NCBI GenBank assembly: GCA_963781065.1
Contig: CAWAET010000002.1
Location: forward strand, 1-64,000
Source: CALZJC01 sp963781065
Lineage (GTDB): Bacteria; Acidobacteriota; Thermoanaerobaculia; Multivoradales; JAHEKO01
Length of the DNA: 64,000 nucleotides
Direction: 5' to 3'
Below, in pieces: positions 18,474 through 28,315 of the stretch (position 1 is its first letter; each line of letters starts with the position of its first letter). The translations under genes were made by a program, and so were the position numbers. The notes below the pieces were generated by a model, which searched no databases, was not told the origin of the DNA, and saw only the letters and a list, made by a program, of their open reading frames with translations.

Positions 18474-18540
18474 GGGACAGGACCCCGTTCTCGGGCTGGG
18501 TCGGGTTTCGGAAGGGGCCGGGGGAACGAGGTCCTGTCCC
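18474..18540. repeat. REP-like inverted repeat
   Basis: Arms of 17 bases (18474-18490 and 18524-18540) pair with a single mismatch around a 33-base loop. The arm core is GGGACAGGAC. Similar hairpins are spread through many genomes as REP-type elements moved by RAYT/IS200-like transposases. It sits between cysS and yraN and could act as a terminator or mRNA stabiliser. Whether it is repeated in this genome cannot be seen here. Confidence 0.55.
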
Positions 18541-18617
18541 TCGACCGTAGTCCGCCGAGTCGCCAGGGCGTTACGCCGGGGAGACTCTCTCCTGACGGCG
18601 CTGCCCGCTCCGTGAGG

Positions 18618-20080
<1,463 letters not shown>

Positions 20081-20086
20081 GGCGTC

Positions 20087-20719
20087 TTACGGCAGGTTGA
20101 CCGTCACGGTGCCGGCCTGCCAAACGGCCTCCTCGTACCGGTCGCCGTCGCCGTCGAAGGCGCTGTTGGCGACGAAGGAGAACTCGCCCGAGCCGTTGGC
20201 AACGGCGGTGAAGTCGAGGGTCAGGATCAGCCCGGAGCCCTCGACGCCGCCGACGTCGCCGATCCGCGACAGGCCGACAATGACGCTGCCGTCGTCGACC
20301 TGGCGGGCGAAGACCTCGACCCGGGTGCCGTCGGCGGAGAGGAAGCCGCCGTCGGCGTGCGAGCCGCCGAGATAGTCCAGCAGGCCGGCGGGATAGGCGA
20401 GGTCGAAGCCGAGACCGAAGAGGTCGGTGAACTCCGAGGCCCGCACCTCGATCCGCAGCAGGTTGTCGGCGGTGCCGCCGGCCCTGGTCAGGTGGACGGT
20501 CAGCGCGCCCGGCGTGCCGGCGGCGCTGAAGGTGACCGGCACCGCCGGCGCCGGCGGCGGCGCCGGCGGCGCGGTCGGGCCGCCTCCCCCGCCGCCACAG
20601 GCGGCACCGAACCAGCCGAGCAGGCCGGCGAGTGTCAGGCAGGCCAGCGCCCCGGCGGCGCCGCGCGGTGCCCCGGCGCGCGGCGATCGCAGTCGCGGCC
20701 GGGTGTTTCGAGAGATCAC
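20087..20719 (-). CDS. Lipoprotein with cohesin-like domain
   Basis: 210 residues. A GTG start overlaps the def stop (GTGA). After a twin-Arg-rich N-terminus and a hydrophobic segment, the lipobox GAAC is followed by a poly-Gly and Pro/Ala linker, which predicts a lipid-anchored envelope protein. The mature domain (VRASEFTDLFGLGFDLAYP, SVIVGLSRIGDVGGVEGSG, LILTLDFTAV) has the beta-sandwich pattern of cohesin-like domains. Such single-domain lipoproteins are common outside cellulosomes and probably bind surface partners. The C-terminus FDGDGDRYEEAVWQAG resembles a dockerin-like Ca-binding loop, but too little is present to call one. Confidence 0.7.
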   Translation of the reverse strand: MISRNTRPRLRSPRAGAPRGAAGALACLTLAGLLGWFGAACGGGGGGPTAPPAPPPAPAVPVTFSAAGTPGALTVHLTRAGGTADNLLRIEVRASEFTDLFGLGFDLAYPAGLLDYLGGSHADGGFLSADGTRVEVFARQVDDGSVIVGLSRIGDVGGVEGSGLILTLDFTAVANGSGEFSFVANSAFDGDGDRYEEAVWQAGTVTVNLP

Positions 20720-21234
20720 GCCATCACCTCGCTCTCCTCACGCAGGCGCTTGAGCGCTCGGCGCGCCCGCTCCTTGCGCAGACCACGCAGCCGGTCGGGG
20801 AACAGCACGCCGTCAAGATGGTCGATCTCGTGGCAGATCGCCCGCGCCAGCCACTCTTCGGCCTCGAAGCGCGCGGTCGCGCCCTCGAGATCCTCGGCCT
20901 CGACGGTGATCCGGTTCGGCCGGCTGACCTTGTCGGTCAGGTCGGGGATCGACAGGCAGCCCTCGAGCTCGACGCCCGAGCCGGTGCTCTCGACGATGCG
21001 CGGATTGGCCAGCACGAGCACCGCCTCGGGGTCTTCGCCGGCCGTCAGGTCGACCACCGCCAGCCGCGTCTCCACCCCCACCTGGGGGGCGGCCAGACCG
21101 ATGCCGGGCGCCGCGTGCATGGTCTCGATCATGTCCGCCGCCAGCCGGCGCAGGTCGTCGTCGAAGCGCGTCACCGGCGGGCAGCGCCGGCGGAGCACCG
21201 GGTCGGGGTAGAGGCGGATCGGCAGCAGCGGCAT
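20716..21234 (-). CDS. def: Peptide deformylase
   Basis: 172 residues from the ATG at 21234. It removes the formyl group from the N-terminal methionine of new proteins. All three active-site motifs are present: GIGLAAPQVG, EGCLSIP (Cys ligand) and HEIDHLDG (two His ligands and the catalytic Glu). The open frame extends 13 codons further, but MPLLPIRLYPDPVLR is the usual N-terminus. It is eight bases downstream of the cNMP-binding gene. Confidence 0.93.
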   Translation of the reverse strand: MPLLPIRLYPDPVLRRRCPPVTRFDDDLRRLAADMIETMHAAPGIGLAAPQVGVETRLAVVDLTAGEDPEAVLVLANPRIVESTGSGVELEGCLSIPDLTDKVSRPNRITVEAEDLEGATARFEAEEWLARAICHEIDHLDGVLFPDRLRGLRKERARRALKRLREESEVMA

Positions 21235-21242
21235 GGGCGCAC

Positions 21243-22121
21243 TCAGCTCCGCTCGAGCTTCTGCACCGACCACACCACGTCCTGGTCGTTGCGCTGCTCG
21301 CGCAGGGCGTCGAGGAACTGGCGCGGGTCCGGATCGCCCTGCAGCGCCTTGGCCAGCCCCTCCTTGTCGAGCTCGAGGACGAAGCAGTCATCGCTGGCGC
21401 GATAGACGGTCGGCCAGGGCTGGTGCTCGAGCAGCGCCCGGTCGCCGATCATCTGGCCCGGGCCGAAGCCGCGGATCGCCGTCTCGGCGCCGTTGGGCAG
21501 CACCGCCACCGCCTCGACCATGCCCTCGGCGATGACGAACATCTTCTCCATCCGCTCGTTTTTCTCGGCCAGGATCTCGCCCGGCGAGATCTGCACCAGC
21601 TCGAGCGACCCGAACAGCCGCCGCAGCCGGTCCTCCTCGAGCCGCTCGATCAGCGGGCAATGGCTCAGGTCGCGCCACATCCGCTGCACCTTGAAGGCGG
21701 AGACGGTGCGTCCCGACCGGGTGCCGGACTGCAGCGCCTCGGTCACGACCTCGCGCCGGTGGTTGAGCCGCTTGGCCCGCCGCAGCGCCTCGATCTTCAG
21801 CGGCACCTTCTCGTGACCCGGGGCCAGCTTGGCGACCTTGCGCAGCAGCGCCGTGGCCTTGTCGAAGAAGCCGTCGGCGGCGTAGGCGTCGGCCACCGAG
21901 ATGTACTCGTCTACGGCCTTGGCGCCGCGCCCGCTGCGCCGGTAGAGATCGGCCAGCTTGAGCTGCGAGTGGAGGTCGTTGATGTTGGCCTTGATCTTGG
22001 CCCGCAGCAGATCCTCGGCCTGCTCGTACTGCTGCAGCTCGATCATGTCGTCGATGCTCAGCCGCGCCGCCTCCGACTCGGCTTTGTTCTCGCGACCGGG
22101 GAACCACTTCTTGAAGGCCAT
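21243..22121 (-). CDS. TPR plus cyclic-nucleotide-binding-domain protein
   Basis: 292 residues. The N-terminal 130 residues contain about two TPR-like helical pairs (MIELQQYEQAEDLLRAKIKA, AVDEYISVADAYAADGFFDK). A cNMP-binding beta-roll follows at about 160-275 (LVQISPGEILAEKNERMEKM, FVIAEGMVEAV, FGPGQMIGDRALLEHQPW). The phosphate-binding cassette reads GDRALL rather than the usual GE-x-A-L plus RTA, so nucleotide binding is uncertain. There is no DNA-binding domain, so it is probably a protein-interaction sensor rather than a CRP-type regulator. It is the first gene of a run leading to def and cysS. Confidence 0.75.
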   Translation of the reverse strand: MAFKKWFPGRENKAESEAARLSIDDMIELQQYEQAEDLLRAKIKANINDLHSQLKLADLYRRSGRGAKAVDEYISVADAYAADGFFDKATALLRKVAKLAPGHEKVPLKIEALRRAKRLNHRREVVTEALQSGTRSGRTVSAFKVQRMWRDLSHCPLIERLEEDRLRRLFGSLELVQISPGEILAEKNERMEKMFVIAEGMVEAVAVLPNGAETAIRGFGPGQMIGDRALLEHQPWPTVYRASDDCFVLELDKEGLAKALQGDPDPRQFLDALREQRNDQDVVWSVQKLERS

Positions 22122-22232
22122 GACCGTGAGGGGCTGCGGTTGCGGGTCTGAGGGCCGGATCCGGCGGAGTGTGTGTCCTGGCGGTGACGCGGGTGCCTTC
22201 GTCCGGCTACATGGTCACCGCCAAACGGGCCG

Positions 22233-22259
22233 ATTATAGCGGAGTTGCCGCGCCGCCAA
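22233..22259 (-). promoter_or_regulatory. Possible promoter for the cNMP-binding/def/cysS operon
   Basis: On the minus strand, TATAAT (22233-22238) is a perfect -10 box. TTGGCG (22254-22259) lies 15 bases upstream, a short spacing. The transcript would have a leader of about 105 bases before the ATG at 22121, in contrast to the leaderless promoters elsewhere in the window. Confidence 0.4.
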
Positions 22260-22313
22260 GGGGTGGCGCGATGCTTGCTTTGAAGAACCTCGGAGATAGT
22301 CGGGAGGCCCGCC

Positions 22314-24395
22314 ATGAAACCAATCGCCAACACCTTCACCGCCATCGCACTGCTCGTCGCCGCGGTCCCCGCCGCGGCCTCACTGCCGGCCGGCGAGGAG
22401 ACCAGCTACGGTTATCTGCGCACGGTCGAGGGGCCGGGGCAGGTGGTCCAGGCCGCGAGCGGCGCGCGGATCGAGGTCGAGGCCAACTACCCGATCCTCG
22501 CCGGCGACGCCCTGGAGGTCGATCCCGGCGGCCGGCTCGAGCTGTCGCTGCCCGACTTCAACGTGGTGCGGCTCGAGGGCGGCAGCGAGCTGCTGCTCGA
22601 CCGGCTGGCGCTGTCGGCCGACACCGAGGACACCGCCACCGCCCTGCGCCTGCTGCGCGGCGAGATGCAGTTCCTGGTGCACGACCTGCTGCCGGTGGCC
22701 GAGCGCCCGCGGGTCGATACCGCCAACGCCACCGTCTACCTGCAGGGGACCGGCGCCTACCGGATCGCCACCGACGGCTACGGCTGGACCGAGGTGGTGG
22801 TCCGCGGCGGTTTCGCCGAGATCGCCACCGAGGCCGGATCGAGCGTGGTCCGCAGCGGCGAGCAGGCCTGGGTCGAAGGCGGCCGCTGGCCGCGAATCGG
22901 CGTCGAGCGCGCCGGCGCCGCGGACGAGCTGGAACGGTGGGGCGGCGAGCTCGACGGCGAGCTGGCCGCCTACCGCGAGCCCCCGGTCGAGGATCATCTC
23001 GCCTACGCCGCCGCGCCCCTGCAGCGGCACGGCAGCTGGGTGACCGACGACGGCTACCGCGCCTGGCGCCCGGCCGTAGGGGCCGGCTGGCGGCCCTACG
23101 AGGAGGGCTACTGGGCCGATTCCCCGACCGGCATGGTCTGGGTGTCGAGCGAGCCCTGGGGCTGGGTGACCTACCACTACGGCTCCTGGGTGCCGTCGCC
23201 GAGCTTCGGCTGGGTGTGGCGGCCGGGCTTCCGCTTCTCCCCCGCCTGGGTCTACTGGTACTGGGGGCCGAGCTATGTCGCCTGGGTGCCGGTGGGCTAC
23301 TACTCGAGCTACTACGGCCACCACGGCCGCGGCTTCCGCCTGGGCGTCCACGGCTGGGCGGGTGGCAGCTGGTCGTACTTCGCCGACTGGACCTTCTGCT
23401 CGACGCGCGACTATCACCGGCGCGACCTGCGCCGGCACACACGCCGCGGCGACTACCTGGCCCGCGACACCCGCAGCCGGAGCCTGGAACGCGGCCTGAT
23501 CTCTACCGACAGCCGGCGCGAGGCCCGTCGGCGGGCGTCGCTCGGCGACCGCTCCAGCCGCCCGGACGGCGACTCGCTGCCCGACGTCACGGCCTTCGTG
23601 GCGCGGCGGAGCGACCTGTCGCGGGAGGTCTCGGAACGGGTCTTCAGCGACCGGCGGGCGGTCTCGCGGGACGACCAGTGGGAACGACCCGAGGGCGCGC
23701 GGCGGACGCCGGTGGAGAGCACGCGCTCGTTCGCCGCCGTGCCCCGTGTCGACAGCCGGGAGAGCATCGAGGCGTGGCGGCGCGAGAGCGGCCGGCTGCG
23801 CGCCGGCGCCTCTCCCACCGCGCGGCCGGCGGCGCCACGAGCCCTGCCGGCAAGGCCGGGAGCCCGATCGGCAACCCCGGGGACCCGCACCGCCACCCCG
23901 GGGACCCGACCAACGACATCGGGTGACCGTCCCGCCGAACCCTCCCGCTGGTGGCGGGACCGGTCCGGCAGCGCCGCTCCAAGAGGCATCCCACAGACGC
24001 CGCAAGGCCCCCGCGGCGCCCAGGCGCGCCCCGGCGAGCCGACCGCCCCGGCCAGCGCGCGGCCTCCGGTCGTGCGCCGGGTGTGGGAGGGCATCCGCGA
24101 CCGCCAGCGGGCGACTCCCTCCGCCGCCCCGCCGGCCGCCGGGACGCCGCCTGCGACCGCGCCCTCGACCCAGTCTCGGCCACGCCCGCCTGCCGCCAAG
24201 CCCCGCTCGGAGCCGCAGCGGCGCTCCTCGACCGGGGGCCAATCGAGCGCGCCGCGGCGCCAACCGGCGGCCCGCGGCGGCAGCGGCGGCTCTTCCCGCA
24301 AGAGCTCGGCCGGGGCCAGCCGCGGCTCGTCGAACCGGCAGTCGGCGGCGGGGTCCTCGCGCGGCCGCGCGGCCAAGCGCCGGCCGCCGAGCTAG
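22314..24395 (+). CDS. FecR-domain protein with Trp/Tyr-rich (DUF6600-type) region
   Basis: 693 residues. A signal peptide (ending near AVPAAAS) leads to a FecR-like domain at about 35-200 (GARIEVEANYPILAGDALEV, GRLELSLPDFNVVRL, LLRGEMQFLVHDL). A DUF6600-type block at about 235-370, rich in Trp and Tyr, follows (WVTDDGYRAWRP, YEEGYWADSPTGMVWVSSEP, WGWVTYHYGSWV). The last 300 residues are basic, Arg/Ser/Pro-rich and likely disordered, ending in RGRAAKRRPPS. There is no sigma factor or FecA partner nearby, so this is not classical iron signalling. Such proteins are frequent in Acidobacteriota and are probably envelope-bound. GGGAGG precedes the ATG. Confidence 0.75.
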   Translation: MKPIANTFTAIALLVAAVPAAASLPAGEETSYGYLRTVEGPGQVVQAASGARIEVEANYPILAGDALEVDPGGRLELSLPDFNVVRLEGGSELLLDRLALSADTEDTATALRLLRGEMQFLVHDLLPVAERPRVDTANATVYLQGTGAYRIATDGYGWTEVVVRGGFAEIATEAGSSVVRSGEQAWVEGGRWPRIGVERAGAADELERWGGELDGELAAYREPPVEDHLAYAAAPLQRHGSWVTDDGYRAWRPAVGAGWRPYEEGYWADSPTGMVWVSSEPWGWVTYHYGSWVPSPSFGWVWRPGFRFSPAWVYWYWGPSYVAWVPVGYYSSYYGHHGRGFRLGVHGWAGGSWSYFADWTFCSTRDYHRRDLRRHTRRGDYLARDTRSRSLERGLISTDSRREARRRASLGDRSSRPDGDSLPDVTAFVARRSDLSREVSERVFSDRRAVSRDDQWERPEGARRTPVESTRSFAAVPRVDSRESIEAWRRESGRLRAGASPTARPAAPRALPARPGARSATPGTRTATPGTRPTTSGDRPAEPSRWWRDRSGSAAPRGIPQTPQGPRGAQARPGEPTAPASARPPVVRRVWEGIRDRQRATPSAAPPAAGTPPATAPSTQSRPRPPAAKPRSEPQRRSSTGGQSSAPRRQPAARGGSGGSSRKSSAGASRGSSNRQSAAGSSRGRAAKRRPPS

Positions 24396-24533
24396 CCTCG
24401 AATCCTGGGCAGCGATCGGGCGCCTCGGCGGTCGCGGGACGAAGGGCAATCCGGCGTCGGGCGGGCCAGCCCGGCGGCGGCGGCGGCTCGATCTGCGAGG
24501 ACCCCCCGGTCGGGCGTAGAATCCCGGGCGCCC

Positions 24534-24854
24534 ATGACTGCTCGCGGACTCATCGGTTTTTTCTTCATCCTCTACTGTGTCGAGGTGGGCACGCTGCTGG
24601 TCGTGGTGCCGTGGAGCCCGTACTGGGAGCGGCTGGCGCTCGGCCTGCCGCTGGTCGAGCTGCAGCTCGCCGCCCTGCGGCCCTGGGTGCGGGGGGCGGT
24701 GAGCGGCTTCGGGCTGCTCCACCTGGTCTGGGGCGCGCACGACCTCGACGCCTGGCTGCTGTCGCGCCGGCGAACGGGGAGGCAGGCTCCCTCCCGGCAC
24801 GAGCCCGACAGCGCACCCGGCGACCCGTCCACCAGCCGCCCTCCCCTCGCATGA
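24534..24854 (+). CDS. Small membrane protein upstream of lspA
   Basis: 106 residues with an N-terminal membrane segment (GLIGFFFILYCVEVGTLLVV) and a second, weaker one (VRGAVSGFGLLHLVWGAHDL), then a polar tail. The family is not recognised. The stop overlaps the lspA start (ATGA), so the two are cotranslated and it may assist signal-peptide processing. A TAGAAT hexamer at 24517-24522, 11 bases before the ATG, is a plausible -10 box and would leave almost no leader. Confidence 0.65.
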   Translation: MTARGLIGFFFILYCVEVGTLLVVVPWSPYWERLALGLPLVELQLAALRPWVRGAVSGFGLLHLVWGAHDLDAWLLSRRRTGRQAPSRHEPDSAPGDPSTSRPPLA

Positions 24855-25345
24855 ACACGCTCAAGAAACGCTTTCTGCTGCTGTCGCTGGCGGTCGTGGT
24901 GGCCGACCAGTGGAGCAAGTGGCTGATCGAGCAGCACCTGCCGCTGCTGGCGTCGCGGACGGTCCTGCCCGGGCTGCTCGACCTCACCCACGTGCGCAAC
25001 ACCGGCGTCGCCTTCGGCCTCTTCGCCTCCCGGGGCCATCTCTGGGGGACCCTGGCGCTGACCGCCCTCGGCCTGGCGGCGATGGCCATCATCGGGCTCT
25101 ACTTTCACCGCACTCCGCCCGGGGAACGGCTGTTGCTCGGCTCGCTGGCGCTGATTCTGGGCGGCGCGCTGGGCAACCTGATCGATCGGCTGTTCAGCGG
25201 CGGGGTGACCGACTTCATCGACTTCTACTACGGCAGCTACCACTTCCACACCTTCAACCTGGCGGACAGCGCGATCACGGTCGGCATCTGCCTGATGGCG
25301 CTCGACGCGCTGTTTCGCCGCGACCAAGAGCCGGCGGAGGCCTGA
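24851..25345 (+). CDS. lspA: Lipoprotein signal peptidase
   Basis: 164 residues with four membrane helices. It cleaves lipoprotein signal peptides at the lipid-modified cysteine in the inner membrane. The conserved catalytic Asp pair is in GNLIDRLFSGGVTDFIDF and FNLADSAI, and VRNTGVAFG is the family signature near residue 50. It overlaps the small membrane protein upstream by four bases and the pseudouridine synthase downstream by one base (TGATG). Substrates in this window probably include the cohesin-like lipoprotein and perhaps the SNase protein. Confidence 0.93.
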   Translation: MNTLKKRFLLLSLAVVVADQWSKWLIEQHLPLLASRTVLPGLLDLTHVRNTGVAFGLFASRGHLWGTLALTALGLAAMAIIGLYFHRTPPGERLLLGSLALILGGALGNLIDRLFSGGVTDFIDFYYGSYHFHTFNLADSAITVGICLMALDALFRRDQEPAEA

Positions 25346-26310
25346 TGGTCGACACGGACGCGCCCGTCTGCTGGTGCGTCGCCGAGGCGGACGAGGGCGA
25401 GCGGCTCGACCGCCACGCGGCGCGGCGGCTGGGCGAGACCCGCAGCCGGGTGCAGCGGTGGATCCGCGAGGGGGCGATCCGGGTCGAGGGCGATGCCGTC
25501 AAGCCGTCGCACTCGGTCGCCGCCGGCGAGCGCATCGACTGCCAGCCGCCGCCGGCGCCCGACCCGGCGGGCCTCGCCCCCGAGACCGGCGAACTGCGGC
25601 TGCTGTACGAGGACGCCGACCTGGTAGCGATCGACAAGCCGGCCGGCCTCGCGGTCCACCGCGGCGCCGGCCGGCCCGACGGCACGCTGGCCAACCGGCT
25701 GCTCGGCCGCTTCCCCGAGATCGCCGCGGTGGGCGGGCCGGGGCGGCCGGGGATCGTCCACCGGCTCGACATCGACACCACCGGCGTGATGGTCGTCGCC
25801 CGCACGCAGCAGGCCTATCTGCGCCTCAGCGAGGCCTTTGCCGAGCGCCGCACCGGCAAGAGCTACCTGGCCGTCGTCTACGGCGAGCCGCGGCCGGCGG
25901 CCGGGCGGATCGATCGGCCGCTCGGCCGTCACCCCACCGACCGCAAGCGGATGGCGGTCCGGCCGCACGGGCGGCCGGCGTTGACCGACTACCGGACGCT
26001 CGACGTCGACCGCGGGATGTCGCTGCTGGCCCTGACGCTGCTCACCGGCCGGACGCACCAGATCCGCGTCCACCTGAAGGCGGTCGGCCACCCGCTGGTG
26101 GGCGACCCGGTCTACGGCGAGGCCCGCTGGCGCGAGCAGCCGCCGGCCCGCCAGGCGGTGCTCAAGCGGTTCACGCGGCCGGCCCTGCACGCCTGGCAGC
26201 TCGAGCTCGAGCACCCCACGTCGGGCGAGCCGATGGCCTTCACGGCGCCGCCGCCCGCCGACCTGCGGGCGCTGTGGCGCGATCTCGCCGGCCGCGAACT
26301 GCCGATCTGA
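25345..26310 (+). CDS. RluA/RluD-family pseudouridine synthase
   Basis: 321 residues. An S4 RNA-binding domain at about 15-65 (RLDRHAARRLGETRSRVQRW) precedes the RluA-type catalytic domain. The active-site Asp lies in VHRLDIDTTGVMVVA. Other family blocks are LVAIDKPAGLAVH and LLTGRTHQIRVHL with GDPVYG. Length and architecture fit RluD, which modifies 23S rRNA helix 69, but the exact target cannot be assigned by eye. Its position next to lspA is common in bacteria. Confidence 0.85.
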   Translation: MVDTDAPVCWCVAEADEGERLDRHAARRLGETRSRVQRWIREGAIRVEGDAVKPSHSVAAGERIDCQPPPAPDPAGLAPETGELRLLYEDADLVAIDKPAGLAVHRGAGRPDGTLANRLLGRFPEIAAVGGPGRPGIVHRLDIDTTGVMVVARTQQAYLRLSEAFAERRTGKSYLAVVYGEPRPAAGRIDRPLGRHPTDRKRMAVRPHGRPALTDYRTLDVDRGMSLLALTLLTGRTHQIRVHLKAVGHPLVGDPVYGEARWREQPPARQAVLKRFTRPALHAWQLELEHPTSGEPMAFTAPPPADLRALWRDLAGRELPI

Positions 26311-26313
26311 GTC

Positions 26314-26355
26314 CCGGCCCCGGGTCCGCTCTCGGCAACACCCGGGCAGGGCCGG
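26314..26355. terminator. GC-rich hairpin between convergent genes
   Basis: CCGGCCCCGGGT at 26314-26325 pairs with the region 26340-26355, apart from a small bulge. It lies between the convergent rluD-family and bactofilin genes. There is no T tract, so it would be an atypical bidirectional terminator. Confidence 0.35.
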
Positions 26356-26388
26356 CCGGCTCTCGGCAGCGGGCCCGGGCGGGGCGGA

Positions 26389-26922
26389 TCAGCTCCCGGC
26401 GGCAGCCGGGGGTGGGGTGCCGGAGCCGCCCTCGGCGGCCGGCTTCCCGTCGAGCCGCCGCTGGCCATCCGGCGCCGGCCCGGCCTTGGGCTGTCCCTCG
26501 GAGGCCGGCTTGGCCGCCGGGGTGTCCGAGGTCATCTCGACCTTGCCCTTGAAGAAGGCGCCGGCGTTGATCGCCACCCGGGGGGCGCTGACGTCGCCTT
26601 CGATGCGGCCCGAGGCCAGCACCTCGATCCGCTCGCTGGCGCGGATGTCGCCGTGCACCTTGCCGCCGACCTTGACCCGCTTGGCCTGGATCTGGCCGTG
26701 CACCTCGCCCGCCTCGCCCACCACCACGCTCGAGCCAAGAACCAGCTGGCCCTCGACCTGGCCGTCGACCAGGACGTCGGTGGCGCCGGAGATCTCGCCC
26801 TGAACGCGCGAGCCGGCCGCCACCACCGTGGTCTGGATGCCAGCCGCCGCCGGCGCCGAGCGGCGCGCGAAGCCGTCGGACTCGCTCGAGGTGTCACCGC
26901 CTTCTCGCTGGAATATCGACAT
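26389..26922 (-). CDS. Bactofilin-family cytoskeletal protein
   Basis: 177 residues from the ATG at 26922. The central 100 residues are the bactofilin beta-helix: repeats such as GSRVQGEISGATDVLVDGQV, GQLVLGSSVVVGEAGEVHGQ and RIEVLASGRIEGDVSAPRVA. Flanking tails are polar, with the C-terminal one rich in Pro, Ala and Gly. Bactofilins polymerise without nucleotides and organise cell-wall enzymes and shape, often with M23 peptidases; an M23 gene occurs at 49385 but not next to it. No signal peptide, so it is cytoplasmic. Confidence 0.88.
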   Translation of the reverse strand: MSIFQREGGDTSSESDGFARRSAPAAAGIQTTVVAAGSRVQGEISGATDVLVDGQVEGQLVLGSSVVVGEAGEVHGQIQAKRVKVGGKVHGDIRASERIEVLASGRIEGDVSAPRVAINAGAFFKGKVEMTSDTPAAKPASEGQPKAGPAPDGQRRLDGKPAAEGGSGTPPPAAAGS

Positions 26923-26978
26923 CGTCTCCCTCGGTCTGTCACTGGGCCGCCGAGCCAAGCCGGCAGGCCGTTTTCTGG

Positions 26979-27051
26979 AGCGGGCAACGGGACTCGAACC
27001 CGCGACATCAAGCTTGGGAAGCTTGCACTCTACCAGCTGAGTTATGCCCGC
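26979..27051 (-). tRNA. tRNA-Gly (CCC)
   Basis: A complete cloverleaf on the minus strand. The acceptor stem is GCGGGCA / TGCCCGC, the D arm contains TAACTCAGCTGGTAGAGT, the anticodon loop TTCCCAA gives CCC, and the T arm GCGGG-TTCGAGT-CCCGT is intact. Confidence 0.92.
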
Positions 27052-27134
27052 CGGATCGGCGTCAAAACGCAAAGGTCAATCTAGCCGACTGCCGCGAAGG
27101 GCGTCAAGGCTCGGGCCGGGTCGGCTGGGCCGCC

Positions 27135-27162
27135 TTGCGTCGAGAATGGCAATCGCTATACT
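27135..27162 (+). promoter_or_regulatory. Promoter of the small protein at 27172
   Basis: TTGCGT (27135-27140) and TATACT (27157-27162) are 16 bases apart. The -10 box ends nine bases before the ATG at 27172, so the transcript would have at most a few leader bases. No ribosome-binding site is present. Confidence 0.55.
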
Positions 27163-27171
27163 GAGTTGGCG

Positions 27172-27450
27172 ATGGCGGAAGACGGCGAAAGCGGCAGCGG
27201 GCAGGCCACCGTCTACTTCTTTCCCGACGAGGCGATCGGCGCCGACGCGGTGCGCGAGATCCTCGCCGGCGACGACGACGAGCGCCGGGCCTGGGCGGTT
27301 TCGCATCTGCTGCGCTACGCCCAGTGGGACGACATCTGGGAGTTCGTCAGCCGCGACGAGGTCCGGGAGCTGTTCCCACGGCTCGATCTGCCCGACAACC
27401 TGCGCGCCGCCTGGGGGCGGATGTTGAAGGTCGAGGCGCCGGTCGGCTGA
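27172..27450 (+). CDS. Small conserved-looking cytoplasmic protein
   Basis: 92 residues. Acidic, with no membrane segment (TVYFFPDEAIGADAVREILA, DDDERRAWAVSHLLRYAQWD, DIWEFVSRDEVRELFPRLDL). The middle WAVSHLLRYAQWDDIWEF is reminiscent of small proteins found next to toxin-antitoxin or nucleotidyltransferase genes, but no partner is present here. A TTG six bases upstream could extend it by two residues. Its strong leaderless-type promoter argues that it is a real gene. Function unknown. Confidence 0.65.
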   Translation: MAEDGESGSGQATVYFFPDEAIGADAVREILAGDDDERRAWAVSHLLRYAQWDDIWEFVSRDEVRELFPRLDLPDNLRAAWGRMLKVEAPVG

Positions 27451-27471
27451 CCGACCAACCGGCAGGCGGGG

Positions 27472-28308
27472 CTAGCGGAAGACCACCTCGAACATCTTCG
27501 GCCAGTTCTTGCCGGTCAGCAGGAACACCTTCGCCTCCGGGTCGTAGGCGATCCCGTTGAGCACGTCGGCCGCCGCCCGCTCGGAGGCCGTGAGCAGCCC
27601 CGAGGCGTCGATCACCGCGGTCACCCGCCCGTCTTGCGGCGAGATCCGGACGATGGCGTCCGCGCCCAGCAGGTTGGCGTAGATCCAGCCCTCGGCGCAC
27701 TCGAGCTCGTTGAGCCGCGTCACCGGCCGGCCCTCCAGCGTGACCTCGATCCGGCCGCGGGCGGCGAAGGTGCGCGGGTCGCGCACCGTCAGCCGAGCGC
27801 TGCCGTCGCTGTGGTAGAGCCGCCGGCCGTCGCCGCACAGGCCCCAACCCTCCTCCGGGTAGGCGAAGCGGCCGGTCTCGGTGAGCGTCGCCGAGTCCCA
27901 GACGATCGCCACCCCCTCGCGCCAGGTGAGCTGCACCAACCGGTCGCCCACCGCCGCCAGCCCCTCCCCGAAGAGATCCGGCGCCAGCGGCCTTTCGGCC
28001 AGCACCCGGCCGGTCGCCCGGTCGAGCCGGCGCAGCGAGCTCTCGCCGTACTGGCCGCGGCTCTCGTACAGCTCGCCGCCGGCGATCACCAGACCCTGGG
28101 TGAAGGAGGTCGGATCGTGCGGCAGCGTCCGACGCACCTCGACGGTGAGCCTCTCCGGCCGGCCGGCGGGGGGCGCCGCGACGCCCTCGCAAGCCCCGCC
28201 CACGAGCCAGGCCGCGATCCCGGCGGCCAGCCAGGCGCGTGGCCGGCGGCGGGCCTCCCCCGGGCACGCTCCGCCCCGCCCGGTCCGTTCCCTCACCGCC
28301 GACCGCAT
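27472..28308 (-). CDS. Glutaminyl-peptide cyclotransferase (beta-propeller type)
   Basis: 278 residues. A signal peptide ends near VGGACEG, where the Cys could be lipidated. The mature part is the five-bladed propeller of Glu_cyclase_2: TLPHDPTSFTQGLVIAGGEL, YESRGQYGESSLRRLD, GVAIVWDSATL, EEGWGLCGDGRRLYHSDGS, LNELECAEGWIYANL and VLNGIAYDPEAKVFLLTGK. The Glu in LNELE is the conserved active-site region of plant-type (papaya) cyclases. The enzyme converts N-terminal Gln to pyroglutamate. It lies seven bases downstream of the OPT transporter gene, so peptide handling may be the common theme. Confidence 0.85.
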   Translation of the reverse strand: MRSAVRERTGRGGACPGEARRRPRAWLAAGIAAWLVGGACEGVAAPPAGRPERLTVEVRRTLPHDPTSFTQGLVIAGGELYESRGQYGESSLRRLDRATGRVLAERPLAPDLFGEGLAAVGDRLVQLTWREGVAIVWDSATLTETGRFAYPEEGWGLCGDGRRLYHSDGSARLTVRDPRTFAARGRIEVTLEGRPVTRLNELECAEGWIYANLLGADAIVRISPQDGRVTAVIDASGLLTASERAAADVLNGIAYDPEAKVFLLTGKNWPKMFEVVFR

Positions 28309-28315
28309 GGGTGGG

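Noticed and set aside
22314..24395. FecR-type anti-sigma iron signalling system
   Set aside because: No ECF sigma factor or TonB receptor is linked, and the protein is secreted with a Trp/Tyr-rich region instead of an N-terminal cytoplasmic sigma-binding part.
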